A stretch of 64,000 bases of DNA from Gordionus sp. m RMFG-2023 (taxonomy: Eukaryota; Nematomorpha; Gordioida; Chordodea; Parachordodidae): the NCBI RefSeq assembly GCF_954871325.1, contig NC_088779.1, positions 30,874,729 to 30,938,728 on the forward strand, given 5' to 3'. Position 1 is the first letter of the stretch. Each line of letters opens with the position of its first letter. Shown here one piece after another: positions 12,254-24,055 of this stretch. Both the position numbers and the translations under genes were made by a program. Under the pieces are notes generated by a model. It was not told the DNA's origin, made no database searches, and saw only the letters and a program-made list of their open reading frames with translations.

Positions 12254-12411
12254 CAGAGTTGTTAAAAGATACTTTTTAAATGGATCTAGATACAGATACA
12301 ACGTCTAAAATAATATCTAGATACAGATACCACATTTTTATATCTAGATACAGATACCACATTTTTATATCTGGATACAGGATCTAGATACGAGATCCTT
12401 TAACAACTCTG
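12254..12411. mobile_element. hAT-type MITE, copy 1 (with 8-bp TSD)
   Basis: 158 bp. Termini CAGAGTTGTTAAAAGATAC and GATCCTTTAACAACTCTG are inverted repeats and are flanked by a perfect 8-bp target duplication GTATTTAT (12246-12253 and 12412-12419). The 8-bp duplication and CAGAGTTG ends are typical of hAT elements. The interior carries repeated ATCTAGATACAGATAC motifs. Confidence 0.93.
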
Positions 12412-14264
12412 GTATTTATTATAATTTTTTTTTTTAAATATAGTTTTATAAAAGAAGTTAGAAAAATAAATAAATAAATTTATTTTGCTAAGTATCATCA
12501 TAATAGGGTTAGGGTCAGAGTTGATGAACCCTACTATTTAATCAGTCCGCTACCGCCATCGCTATTTGTCAAAAAGAAATGGCGCGCTACAGCTATAGCT
12601 ACCCATCAAAAATAAAGTAGCAAGCTTTTAACTATTTTTTAAAAGTAACTTTGGCCTGCTTTTTAGGTTAAATTTTTATTTAAAAACAAAATTAGAAATA
12701 AATTTCATAAAAATGAACATTTAGAAATATTTTATATATAATAGTTAATTTTAGATCATAAAAAAAAATTTATGTAAAAAGAACTATAATTTATTATAAT
12801 AAAAATAAACTATTTATTGTAATACTCATTTTTTGCGCATTTTAATAATAAAATAATTTCTATGCATCCCCCAAGTCTAGAGCGACGATCAGAAAGTGTA
12901 AGTATTATAGATAAATAAATATACATTTAAAGTCTCTTCTAGTATTATATAATATCAAAAAAAAAATAATATTTGACGGACCAATTATCACCCATTTTTG
13001 GACCAAAGTACCCAGAGCAAGGCTAGGTTGGATCAAAAAAAATTATTTCAAATCCAATTTTCTAAACAAGCATGGATTCTACAATAGCCTCTACTTTGAG
13101 AATTCAGAATACGTTTTATTTATTAAGAGATTAGTTTGATGTTTTTGAATTTATCGAGGTTTGAATGAAAGTGGTCCGACCTACCCCGCCCACATGTGTT
13201 AGAATACATTTTTAAAAAAAAACCGCGTTGAAAAAAAAGATTTTGCTATTTTCCCAACTTTAAAATATTTAATAAATACTATTATCATCCTATGTGAAAG
13301 TCATGAATACGACAAAACAGAAATAAATACGAGCTAAGGTGCAGCCTGTAAGAGTTGTTAGAAATTCCATTCAAAATGCTGGTCACATGTTAGGTTCCAT
13401 CAGTAAAATAATTAAAAAAAACGACATAATTTTTTGATTTTAATTTTATATATTCCAAGTATATACTAGCTGAAAAATCTTATTAAAATTTTCTTTTTAA
13501 AAAAATATTATTTTCAACTATTGAGACATAACAAAAGTAATTTTTTGGCAATAAAAACTTTTTGGTACTTTTTTTGGCATTCTTTCCCTTATCTTTTTTA
13601 TATTAAAAAATACGGTTGAAAATAACGTTGAATTGTGTTTTTTAATGTTAAATATATATAAAATTCTCGTAGAAAAACATCCAATGCGATTAATTCACTT
13701 TTAGTTTAGTTTATAAATATAATCTAAAAAAAGGATATAATTTTCGTCCTTATGATATTTTTTGGCAATAGTTTTAGTAAATTTACGATCATAAAATTAA
13801 TATATACCCTCATTAATTTTTATTATAATATTTATAATAAAAATATTTTTCGACATAAAAAAAAATTTTAAGTCCTAAAAATGATTGCTAATTTATTTAA
13901 TTTTTTTTTAGAGGTCAAAATTGGATGACAATAGTCAATTAAAATATTATTAATTACTTATATTTTTATAACAAGGATATTAATATTTTATTTGAATATT
14001 ACAAATTTTGATAAATTAATTTTTTTGAAAATATGATTTATAAATTTATGAGATGTTATAAAAATTAATATATTTTTTGTCATATAAAGCTAAATATAAT
14101 TTTGATTCGATCACTAAAGGTTTCTGAAATTAAAAGTTAAATAATAATAATATGTGCCATTTTAAGATTTTATTTTTTAAAAATTCGAAATATATTTAAT
14201 TATTTTTAAATTAAGGAAAAAAAACGCTTATAATATTTATCAATAACGCATTTCCCTATATAGA
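12412..14264. other. Intergenic, 5' flank of P450 gene 1
   Basis: AT-rich, with no gene. Near 12540-12640 a GCTACCGCCATCGCTATT patch may be a repeat fragment. Just upstream of the P450 start, at about 14208-14226, lies TTTTTAAATTAAGGAAAAAA, matched by TTTTAAATTAGGAAAAAAAA before P450 gene 2. Confidence 0.5.
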
Positions 14265-17200
14265 ATGGATGCCATTGCCACTTTCGCATCGTATACAACT
14301 CTAGCCTTCCTGCTAATACTAATCTCAACACTGTGCATTATTTACCTCACATTTCGTCCTTATTACCTTCTAAAAAGGAGTGGGCTTTCATACCCCTTAC
14401 CTCTTTACCCCATATTTGGGCATCAGTTGTCTTTAATGGTAAAGGGCTTCCAAATATGTCACAGTAGTTGGCGCGATCAGCTTAATTCATCTAAGAATAA
14501 CCAAAATCGATCGAAGGAATTTTACAAAATATATGCCATATGCGATGGTTTAGATTATAACGTTGTCATTTCCGATCCTAGAATACTGAAATATGTACTA
14601 GTCAGAGACTTTCACGCTTTTCCCAACCGGAAGCTCATGATTTTGCACCAAAAATGTGTGGCCAAATCTGTGATTGCTCAACCTTACCAGGAATGGAAAG
14701 AAAATCGTAAAATTCTGATAGGAACATTCACCACTTCCATGATAAAGCAAATGCTCGTAGAAAATGTGCGATGCACCATAGATTTAATGGAGAATGCTGG
14801 ATTGATGACTGAAGATCGTCTTAATATTCCGGAAATGATCGATGACGAATCTGGTACAAAAGTCAAGAATCGTTACTCGAAAATTCTAGCAGAAAAAATA
14901 ATAGATAGCCGTCAATCTAAACAACAAAATACACGTTACCCATTGATGATAGACGGGAAGACCTCCTTCGAAGCGAAAACTTTGTTCGGAAATTACGCTA
15001 TCGATATCATAACCAGGAACGCTTTCGGTCTCAAATTAAAGTTTGGTACGCGCGAACATACGCAATTCGTGAAAAACACTCACCAAATATTTACCTATCA
15101 GATGTATAGATTCATCATGCTGAGTTGGTTTAAGCCGATTGCGTCTCTAATCTCCAGCCTGTTAAAGATTTCTTTTGTAGGCGAGCCTTCTCTCCTCTAT
15201 ATTAGGGATGTTATTAGGAAGTTCGCTGATGTGAGACTAGGAAGCAACTTAAATCGGTAAATAAAAAATATTGTTTAATAACGTGAAAATTTATGATAAT
15301 TATTATTAGTAATTACATATCTTCAAATGTCGCAACATACTTTTTAAAATCCTGGTGACACTTTTTAATACTAATATTCGATTAAAAGATGCCACTATCT
15401 TCTCATCATGTCTCTACTTAAGGTTATCAATGTGACTAAATATGCTATATTTCAAATATATATTTACAATGATATAGGATTTCCTAAGTGTATATCCACT
15501 ACCAAGTTCTAAGATCACATCCCAACGCTTAATTCAGAATTAATATTTGTAAAATTAATATAGGAAAGACCTTTATCAGATTATGGTAAACGCGGCTAAA
15601 AAGAATCTTCAAAATGAAACTCGTCGTAATAATTCGATAATCGATAATTTCAAAGGTTGCCCGTTCGGCAAAGTTTTTTCAAAAAATACCGATAAAAATA
15701 TAGTCAATTACGATATGGAGAACGTGGAGGCGAATTCGATATTCATCATATTAGCCACTTACGACACATTATCTACAGCCCTATCCTGGATCGTCTATCA
15801 TCTAGCCCAAAATCCCGGCATGCAAGATCTTATATACCAAGAAATCGTAGAAGAATTAAAAGCAGCCTCTAGGTAAGTAGACACTAATATTTTTGTAAAT
15901 ATTTAATGTTATTTGGCTCTGCATCTCACGTAGAAAATAATTGAGCCAACTTACACTTAAAATTGTTAAATCTAGCATTTAATTAATAAGAGATCTTCAG
16001 TACCCTTCCCAGCGCTTTACACCTGGCGAGTAGACAAAGTATTTTGGGCCGGGAGGCAAGATGGGCCTGGCAAACATAAAATTTTACATATATTTGATCA
16101 ATATTGATATTTCCTAGAACTGATAATCCATTAAGCATAGTGTTTTTTAATTTAACCATTCCCCACGATTATTGATTGTTATTAATATATTTTTTGGTTT
16201 AGGGCATTGTAGTAAAAAAAATGAAAAATGGGCCGGGCTGGGCATTAATCTAAATTCCCACCTGGACCGGTTTGAAGATTTTGCCATTTGCGGACCTTAC
16301 CTATAGTTTGTAAAAAAGAATTTTTAAAACTATAAATTCACACCAATATTAATCAAACAGAAACATAATTCCGCACTGACACTCATTTTATAAAGCAGTG
16401 TTAGTAATTTATAATAATTGCAATCTAAAGTTGAATTCCCTTGTCAATATAAGAATTACAATAAGCCCGTAACGAAACAGAATGTATATATCCTAGATTG
16501 AACTTGGAACAATCTTCCTATTATAAATATCACTTTGAAAAAATATTAGTGAAGATAAAACGAATATAGATTGCAGCAGCGTGAGTAGTGACGATGATAG
16601 TGGAATACTGATAAATGATCATAATTCTCGAAATTTGAATGGCAAAGATAGAAATGGAAATGATCTAAATTCCGACTTTTACAAAGTAGATTACGACTTT
16701 CTAAAACGTTTAAAATATACGGAGATGTTTGTTAAAGAAGTTCTCAGACACGACCCACCTTTGGCTATCATAAATCGCGTGGCTAACGAAGATTATACTA
16801 TACCGATTAAGGATAATGAAATAAAGATTTCGAAAGGAACGTTGATTGATGTGCCAATTTACGCTATACACCATGATCCAGAATATTGGGCCGATCCTGA
16901 CACCTTCGATCCTGAGAGATTTAACAGTGAAAACAGGTAAAAAAATTTAATCTTATAAATTATAAATGTGAATTATTTTATATATCTGATTCTAAGGAAG
17001 TCGTACAATATGTTGGTAAAGGGATACTTGAGAGTGTTAGTTTTAAACGGTTAACTGCAGTTTATATATAAGTTTTTATTCTACAAACTCTTTCTAATTA
17101 TATATTATTTTTTTGTCATTTTTTTATTCAGCTATAACAAATTCGCGTATATGCCATTCGGACTAGGACCCCGTAATTGTGCGGCAGAAAAATATGCCAT

Positions 17201-17363
17201 GTTGACTCTGAAGACATTTTTAGCTGTCGTTTTGCAGAAAGTTGAATTCAAAAAGTGCTCCAAGACATTAGACGGTTACACGCCGTACGACACCGCTTTC
17301 AAGAAGAACGAGTTTCATTATCCGAAATGTGGTATATGGTTAGTGGCGCATCCCAGAATATAA
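14265..17363 (+). CDS. Cytochrome P450, CYP3 clan, gene 1
   Basis: Four exons: 14265-15256, 15564-15872, 16550-16936 and 17132-17363. All introns are GT-AG and phase 2, giving 639 residues. It is a haem-thiolate monooxygenase, expected in the ER membrane with an N-terminal anchor (residues ~9-30 hydrophobic). Landmarks: C-helix WKENR; I-helix ATYDTLS (395-401); K-helix EVLR (497-500); DPERF; haem loop FGLGPRNCAAEK with Cys579 as haem ligand. The helix-C region (EWKENRK, TFTTSMIKQM) and GPRNC loop favour the CYP3 clan. It is longer than the usual ~500 residues because of inserts after helix F/G and a ~40-residue acidic, Asn-rich insert between helices I and K encoded at the start of exon 3. 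The usual PPGP hinge is degenerate. AATAAA lies at 17395. The substrate is unknown. It is paired with gene 2. Confidence 0.92.
15873..16549. other. P450 gene 1 intron 2, holds GC-rich repeat fragments
   Basis: GGGCCGGGAGGCAAGATGGG near 16048 and GGGCCGGGCTGGGCATTA near 16228 resemble strings near 4140, 21730 and 42550, probably fragments of one dispersed repeat. The intron is otherwise AT-rich. Confidence 0.45.
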
Positions 17364-18689
17364 CATTCCTAATTGCAATTCTAATGTTTTACAAAATAAA
17401 TATATGTATACTTTAATTAGTATATAAATAGTACATAGTTTATAGTATTACAAAAAAAAATTGTTTAAAACCTATATATATATGTATTTTTTTTATAAAT
17501 ATTTTGGATATAGAACTAATAAAAATAATCGTTAGTTTTTCCCCTCTCCATGATTATGATCTTTAATGATTCCAACGATCTCATTGCTAAAATTGAATCC
17601 ATTGCAAACCAACCACAGAATCTTCAAATATTGAAAGTAATTCTAAATACCGATAAAGGCCTGCATTTCTTAGAATCCACAGAACACTCATTTTCAATCT
17701 AATTAGTCAAACTTTTTATTTATTGACAAATAAACATAGGGGCTAATGTTAAAGGCTAATGCTAAATCTTGTCAGACCAAATTGCTAAGACATTAGCTAT
17801 ACTAAATAACGAACATTCTAAATTTTCATAACAATTGCAAATAATACCTAATTTGTCTTTTTTAATACAATTTTTAATTAATTTTTCTAAAAAAATATAT
17901 TTTTCGCCTAAGGATAACTTCAATAAAACAAAAATTTAACTTCCGGAATTAATTTGTAAGAAAGAAATATTGAATGTATAAGGTGTGGCTTGATTAAAAA
18001 AAAAGATATTTGAAATGTCACGGTTATATTATGATAGATAAATTATCTCTTCAAAATGGTTGATAATTTTTTTTAAAAAAAATTTCTAAACAACACTTGA
18101 TAGGTTTAATTTCATGTATACTTATTTTGCATTTCATCATTGCTAAAAACTAATTTGCACCTCTGTGAGATTAAGCAGATACTTATGGTCCTAATTCTTA
18201 GATACCGGATACCGCTACTGTAATCGCCTAAGTTATCCTTTTGATTCGATTTATTTGTTGTTTCACAAAAAAATAAAAAAATTTGATAAATAAATCGTCC
18301 AAACCTAGATTACTAAAACTTGACCCTGAAGGCAAAAAAAGATTTATTTTAACATCCCTCGACAAATACTGCAGTTAGAAATCCTAGAATCCCTATTACC
18401 CAACCTCATAAGGATCATTCTTTTCGTCTCAATTGATATGATACCCCTCGTGTGTGTTTTAGAAATAAATCTCTCAATTCTAAATATAATTTAATAGAAT
18501 TTTAGAGATTGACAGATGAATCGATTGATGTTTCGTAAAATTTCAACCAATTATATTAACGGGATTTAAAGTTATGAATATTCAAACTTGGACAAACAAA
18601 ATTCGATCTTTCCAGCATGAAAAAAATAAAAATTATAATTTTTTTTCCCCAGACTACTTATCTAACTTACAAAAAAAAATATCACGTCA
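17364..18689. other. Intergenic, 3' of P450 gene 1
   Basis: Contains the P450 poly(A) signal region near 17395 and otherwise AT-rich sequence with no recognised feature. Confidence 0.5.
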
Positions 18690-19620
18690 TAATCACGTCA
18701 TTTCCATTTAAGCAGACGATAAAAAAATAATATAGTCTTCAGTAAGGATGATAGTTTGAGACGGAATTTTCTAACGGAAACTAGTTTATCGCAGCGATGC
18801 GCCGAATCATCAAAGAAACTATGTTGGTGGCTAGACCACGTATACATGAAAAAGGTTGATTCTGTTGAAATATCGTATTGAGCCAGGAAGACAGGGCTGG
18901 CGGCACCCATAAAACAATTTGACAAGTATCCTAAGAAACAAGTATTTCGCGAACTTCAGTGCATGGTTATTATCCACAAAGATCTACAGCTAAAATCTTT
19001 AAAAAAATATGCCTCGAACCTAACTTATGCGAATAAAATTCATCGTCCGGTACCTACCAATCAACTTTTAGGAAATATCTTCAGAAGTTAGTTCATTTTA
19101 TGTGGTTCACGTGCAAAGCTAAAGTAACTCCATTGGTAAATCTGCACTATGATAGTACTTTGCAGTTCCGCCGAGAAAAAAAACAAGTTGCGGCATATCG
19201 ATTGCTTCTTACTAGGTTCAAGTTTTTCTAAATCTGTCACAGTTTTAGTCGGGGTACAAGTCTTGACTGCACGGAGCTAATATTTATCGATCCAGGGGTC
19301 AAAATCAATGGTGCATATTATCGTGACTTTTTACTCGGAAATAATTTATTGCCGCTGGCAGTAAATTATATTCCAGGAGGGCTGTGCTCCAGTTCCTTTA
19401 GACCCAGAGTACTGTGGATCAGCTTTCAGGAGAAAGGATTTTATTTCACCCACTCTTTGCCATCCTCCCAATAACCGCGATCTCAATCCGGTCGACTACA
19501 AAATATGGAACGTCATTCCAAAACGTGCTTATCAACCGCAGAGGTGACATTCACCATCCCAAACAGCACTTGCGGATGAATGGAATCGCTTTGATCAAGA
19601 AATTGTTGATCCATGTAATC
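18690..19620 (+). mobile_element. Mariner/Tc1-superfamily transposase relic
   Basis: Plus-strand pieces in shifting frames match IS630/mariner-type transposases common in arthropods: LSQED..GTHKTI followed by SISRTSVH (helix-turn-helix region, about 18880-18965), SIQGSKSMVH with YYRDFLL-like remains (about 19280-19350), and PPNNRDLNPVDYKIWNV (about 19464-19520), which carries the third catalytic Asp context, then EWNRFDQEIVDPC. It is interrupted by many stops and frameshifts and is therefore inactive. Terminal inverted repeats were not identified. The open frame at 19414 is a shadow in another frame. Confidence 0.8.
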
Positions 19621-19660
19621 AAGGAAGGAAGGAAGGAAGGAAGGAAGGAAGGAAGGAAAC
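19621..19660. repeat. (GGAA)n microsatellite
   Basis: About ten AAGG units directly at the 3' end of the mariner relic. Confidence 0.95.
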
Positions 19661-19846
19661 AGTAAAGTCAGATTTTTATAATATTAAAAAACGCGCCGAT
19701 TTAAATTTGAAAAAATAAATTATTAACGTCATCATTATATAATTAAATTAATGTCTTTATGACATCACTAAATTTTAAAATAACATATATTTTTTTGTCA
19801 CATTTTGCGTAATTTTAAACCTTCCATAACCTCAAAATTTTATATT

Positions 19847-20110
<264 letters not shown>

Positions 20111-22039
20111 CTAAATTTTGGAAATTTTTTTTTTATAAAATATTTATGTATTCTTTTTAGTTTTACAAACTATTTTTTTCCTTTTAAAATTGTTTTATTT
20201 AGTTTGGGACAAATATAATCATTTTAAAAATTGTTTTTTTTTATAAACTTAATTACGTTTGAAATGCGATTTATTTTAATATATTAATTATATTATGCAA
20301 AAAGAGATAAAGAAAATATGATTGTTTTATATTATATATTTTTTTTAAAAAAAAGTTTACACAAGAGTTGGCCATAACCAGGATATGATTCCTCCATGTT
20401 TTTCCGGATGTTAAAAGGCTAATCATTTGGAAGAACGATAAATATTAAGCTCATAACTTATATTTGTTATTTTTTTTCCCGATAAATATGTTTAATTCAT
20501 AAATAAATTATTGTGAATTTTTAATTTTTTTTTAAAAAAAATAATTACTTAGAATCCTATTTCACTTTCTAGTTCTTGAGATTAGTTTCCTACACTAATC
20601 GAAACAAGGGGAGTAGCAGCAGTAAGACTATTAGGAAGTGGTAAAAACAACATGTTCGGTATCCGTAGAAATAACCTACGCTAACATATTTTCTATACCC
20701 GCTATGTTAGTTCAAAATTTATTTTATTGGGGACGCTTTGCAAAAAAAATTTTACGTTTTTTTTTTCATTTTTTTCTAGATTCTTTTTTCTTCTTTTTTT
20801 TCCGGGATTTACCTCGATTTTAAAATGATAACTAGAGATTTGTGCTGGCTCTTATTGGTATGGAACGGAAGAAATCAAAGGATTAGAGAATGCATGTTTT
20901 GCTCTCATCTCTATTGACCCCTTTATGGCATTGTAAAGGTATATATCTGTTACAAAGTATATCAAAGATAAATTGGTTGTTGAAAAGTGAACATTATAAA
21001 CTTCTTTCAGATTTTTAAAATCTCCACAAATGATATCTTAAGTATTTAGAAATTTCAAAGGAACAAGTAAATTTTAATTAGCTAATATGAGAAAAATGAT
21101 GGAATAACAAATAAAATAATTTATTAGAATTTATTTTTAAGAGTTCAAAGCGTGAAATAATACGTCGCTTCAATTAAGAAACTCTAAGAAAAAATGACAA
21201 ATTTTACCATTTCTAATAAGAAGTTTTTTATAAATAAATTGCCTTATATTAAGTAAATATTTATTTAGTTTCGAAAATAAACGATATAAAAATGTTTTAA
21301 AAAATTTTAAAATTATCATTTATGCCCCGGTGGAAAAAATATTTACAAGAAAATGTATATATTGTATTGTAATATATATGATATATTTGATAAATATCAA
21401 TTAGCGATTTTTTAAAAGATAGTGCTGATGTAAAACGATATATATATGTATGGATAAAATAAATATTTTTGGAAAGAAAATTTGGGTATTTTTGACATTT
21501 CTAATATTTGACAAGATAATTTATCATATTTTATAATTGATTCTATTAAGTATAGGAAGGAAAGAAAGAAAAAAATTCTTATCAATTTAAAGGGTAAAAT
21601 TTTATCACCGTATATTTATTATAAATTATAAATTATATATATTCACTAAGAGACCTGAAGAATACCGTTAGAACAGCCAAGCACGGATTTTTTTAAAATA
21701 CATTTCTTTCGGTCCGGCTTGGCCCGGGGTTTATATTCTCGGGCCAGGCTCATTCGGCCCCAGCATTTATTTTTAATTTTTTTTTTTTTAATATTTCTCT
21801 ATCTTTATTTAGACGATTTATATCGAGGTAAGTTATAATAATAGTTAAAAAAAAAATATAATATTAGTAAATCAGAATTATATAAAGTCATTAAATTCTT
21901 GCTATTTTTTCTTGATTGAGATTCAAGTTCCCTTTTAGCGTTAACATTATAATAGGCAGCAAAATGGCCAAAGTCTTTCCTATATATCATAGGATACAAT
22001 TGCGGGGTTTCGGATATTGAAAAAATGAAACTGAGATAA
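20111..22039. other. Intergenic AT-rich
   Basis: No gene recognised. Around 21690-21765 a GGTCCGGCTTGGCCCGGGGT patch belongs to the GGGCCGGGC-type repeat fragments. The open frame at 20638 starts at GTG and ends in poly-Phe, so it is not credible. Confidence 0.5.
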
Positions 22040-22730
22040 TTGTATTTTACCATTTTATGGCTAATCTTTGGCGTAAGAATCCCTCATTGGAATCCTCGGT
22101 CCTAACAGAGATCCGTTTTCCCAGCTCTTTAAAGAAGTCCAGGACATGAGAGCCGAACGACGTTAGAGTCGTGGCGATTAATGGTAGGAATGTATAATTG
22201 GCGGGAAGAGATGGCCAATATTTAGCTAGTTTATTCGCCTCGGCATCTAGTATGGCATCTCTAATTATATTGGAAGGGGCAAGATCGATGCATGAGAAAT
22301 CTCAAGTTAGGAATTCCCCCCTCTTTTAAGGGATCATAGTCGAATCATCGAGCCGTTTACCATCGGAATCGTAAAGGCCAGTAGATTCGAGGGTTGATGG
22401 GATGCCGGCGGATTTTAAGGCCCTGGCAATGGTATCATTGCATTTTGAATGCCTAATGAATCTGCCTCTACAGCGCTTGCAGTGTAGGTGACAGACGTTT
22501 GACAGAGGATAGTGATAAAGTATTACCATATCGCAATTAAGTCTAAGGCCGATGGCGTGACGTAGCTCATCATTGCTTAGGAAGCTGGTCAAGGTTTCGG
22601 GATGGGAAAGCCTCAAGAAATTCGTATCCACTACCTTTGGAAATGGAGAAGAGTAGAGAATGGTCCTCTGGTTGGCTCCTCGATTTAAGGAATGCAACGG
22701 AGTTGCCAACTAGAGATTTATCCCAAGCCT
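22040..22730 (-). mobile_element. Decayed non-LTR-type reverse-transcriptase element, copy B (C-terminal part)
   Basis: The minus strand reads FLSNDELRHAIGLRLNCD, then CHLHCKRCRGRFIRHSKCND, ARALKSAGIPSTLESTGLY, SDGKRLDD, then DFSCID..APSNI, AKYWPSLPANYTFLPLIATT and FFKELGKRI. This is the C-terminal domain of the same family as copies at 0.7, 44.1 and 53.0 kb (the family consensus has a zinc-knuckle-like CHC region followed by DGKRPDGMTLIPW). It is truncated at its 5' end and broken. Confidence 0.75.
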
Positions 22731-23513
22731 TCTACAATGATAGCTAATAACCGCCCCGGGTATTTTTTTTTAGAATATATTCAGCCCGACCCCGCTTTTT
22801 TTAAATAAAATACTTTTAGGTTCAGCTAGGGTATATTTTAAAATTACAATACGACCCGACAAAGACAGGCCGAGCTTGCAGGTTCTCATGCTATATTTAC
22901 TATTACTATATACTATAATCTATAATCTATATTTCACGAAGATTAAAAAAATAATAATTAATATGCTATATAACTATTTTGAATCAACTGAAACGGCATC
23001 CATAAAAAAAAATATAAAAAATCAGTTCGACTAGAGGTATAAAATGATCGATATCAAATATAATTTTGTCTTTAAAAGCAACTTATATCCTCGAGGTTTT
23101 AGTGATTTATTCGGTTTCAAAGCCATCTCGGGTCGGCTACATCCTATTTTGGGTAATAAAGACAACTCCAGGTTATGTACGGCAATCATTAAAGGGAAAG
23201 CGTAAATAATACTACCATTTATGTTGATACATCTTACTTGGCTTTATTTATTAGTATAAAATATAAAAAAATAAACAGTGTCCAAACATTTATCCATGTT
23301 AGTTTATTATTACCCGTCCTGAGGCCTGTTTTTATATCCATGGAAAAAATTTTTACGTAATATCCTTGATTAACTTCAATAAAAACATCAAGATGTGATG
23401 TTACACCCCGCATATAATCATGGTAAACCCCTATATATAATACAATAAATTTTTTTTGTGATTGATCAAAATATTTAAAAAAAATAATAAAACAAAGTTC
23501 GGTTCACTCTAGC
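22731..23513. other. Intergenic
   Basis: AT-rich, with a CCGCCCCGGG...CAGCCCGACCCCGC patch near 22752-22796 and GACCCGACAAAGACAGGCCG near 22853, probably fragments of GC-ended short repeats. Confidence 0.4.
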
Positions 23514-23738
23514 GTTGTTAAAAAACCCGATTCGAATCGGTTTTAAAAACCGGCCCAATAAAGATTATAACCGAAATAACATTATGTAAGCCCTAAAGAT
23601 TTTGCCCTCATAGCTGGCAGAAATGCTTGGACCTCTATTAGCCTAATCTCGTTGCTTTGCACAATATTTATTTTAGCTAAAATCTTGATAAGGCCGTTTT
23701 GAATAATCTACTCAAATCGGACTTCTTAACAACACTAG
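23514..23738. mobile_element. MITE of the TAGTGTTGTTAAA family
   Basis: Left GCGTTGTTAAAAAACCCGAT and right ATCGGACTTCTTAACAACAC form inverted termini. It is about 225 bp. Target duplications are not convincing. Confidence 0.6.
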
Positions 23739-24055
23739 TTACACCACTACCCATTAATAATTTGTTATATTTTTTTAAAAAACTCAACACCAATATTCAC
23801 CGCCATTTTGTTTTTCCTCACCACCATTTCTAATTCACTGCCATCAGTAATCTTCTATCCTTTGTTCTTCACCCATTTGTGACGATTTTGCCAGCTGGTA
23901 CTATTAATAATAAGATAGCCTTTGAATGGAATTCAAATATTTATACTAATTTTTATAAAGATATATAAATAATCAAATGCGAAATTTCAAACCATTTATT
24001 TTAAATTAGGAAAAAAAAGAATTGTCAATATCCATAGTACGTTTATACTTCCCAA
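23739..24055. other. 5' flank of P450 gene 2
   Basis: AT-rich. TTTTAAATTAGGAAAAAAAA at about 24000-24020 is shared with the flank of P450 gene 1. It could be core-promoter/5' UTR sequence or an acceptor for a non-coding first exon. Confidence 0.4.
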
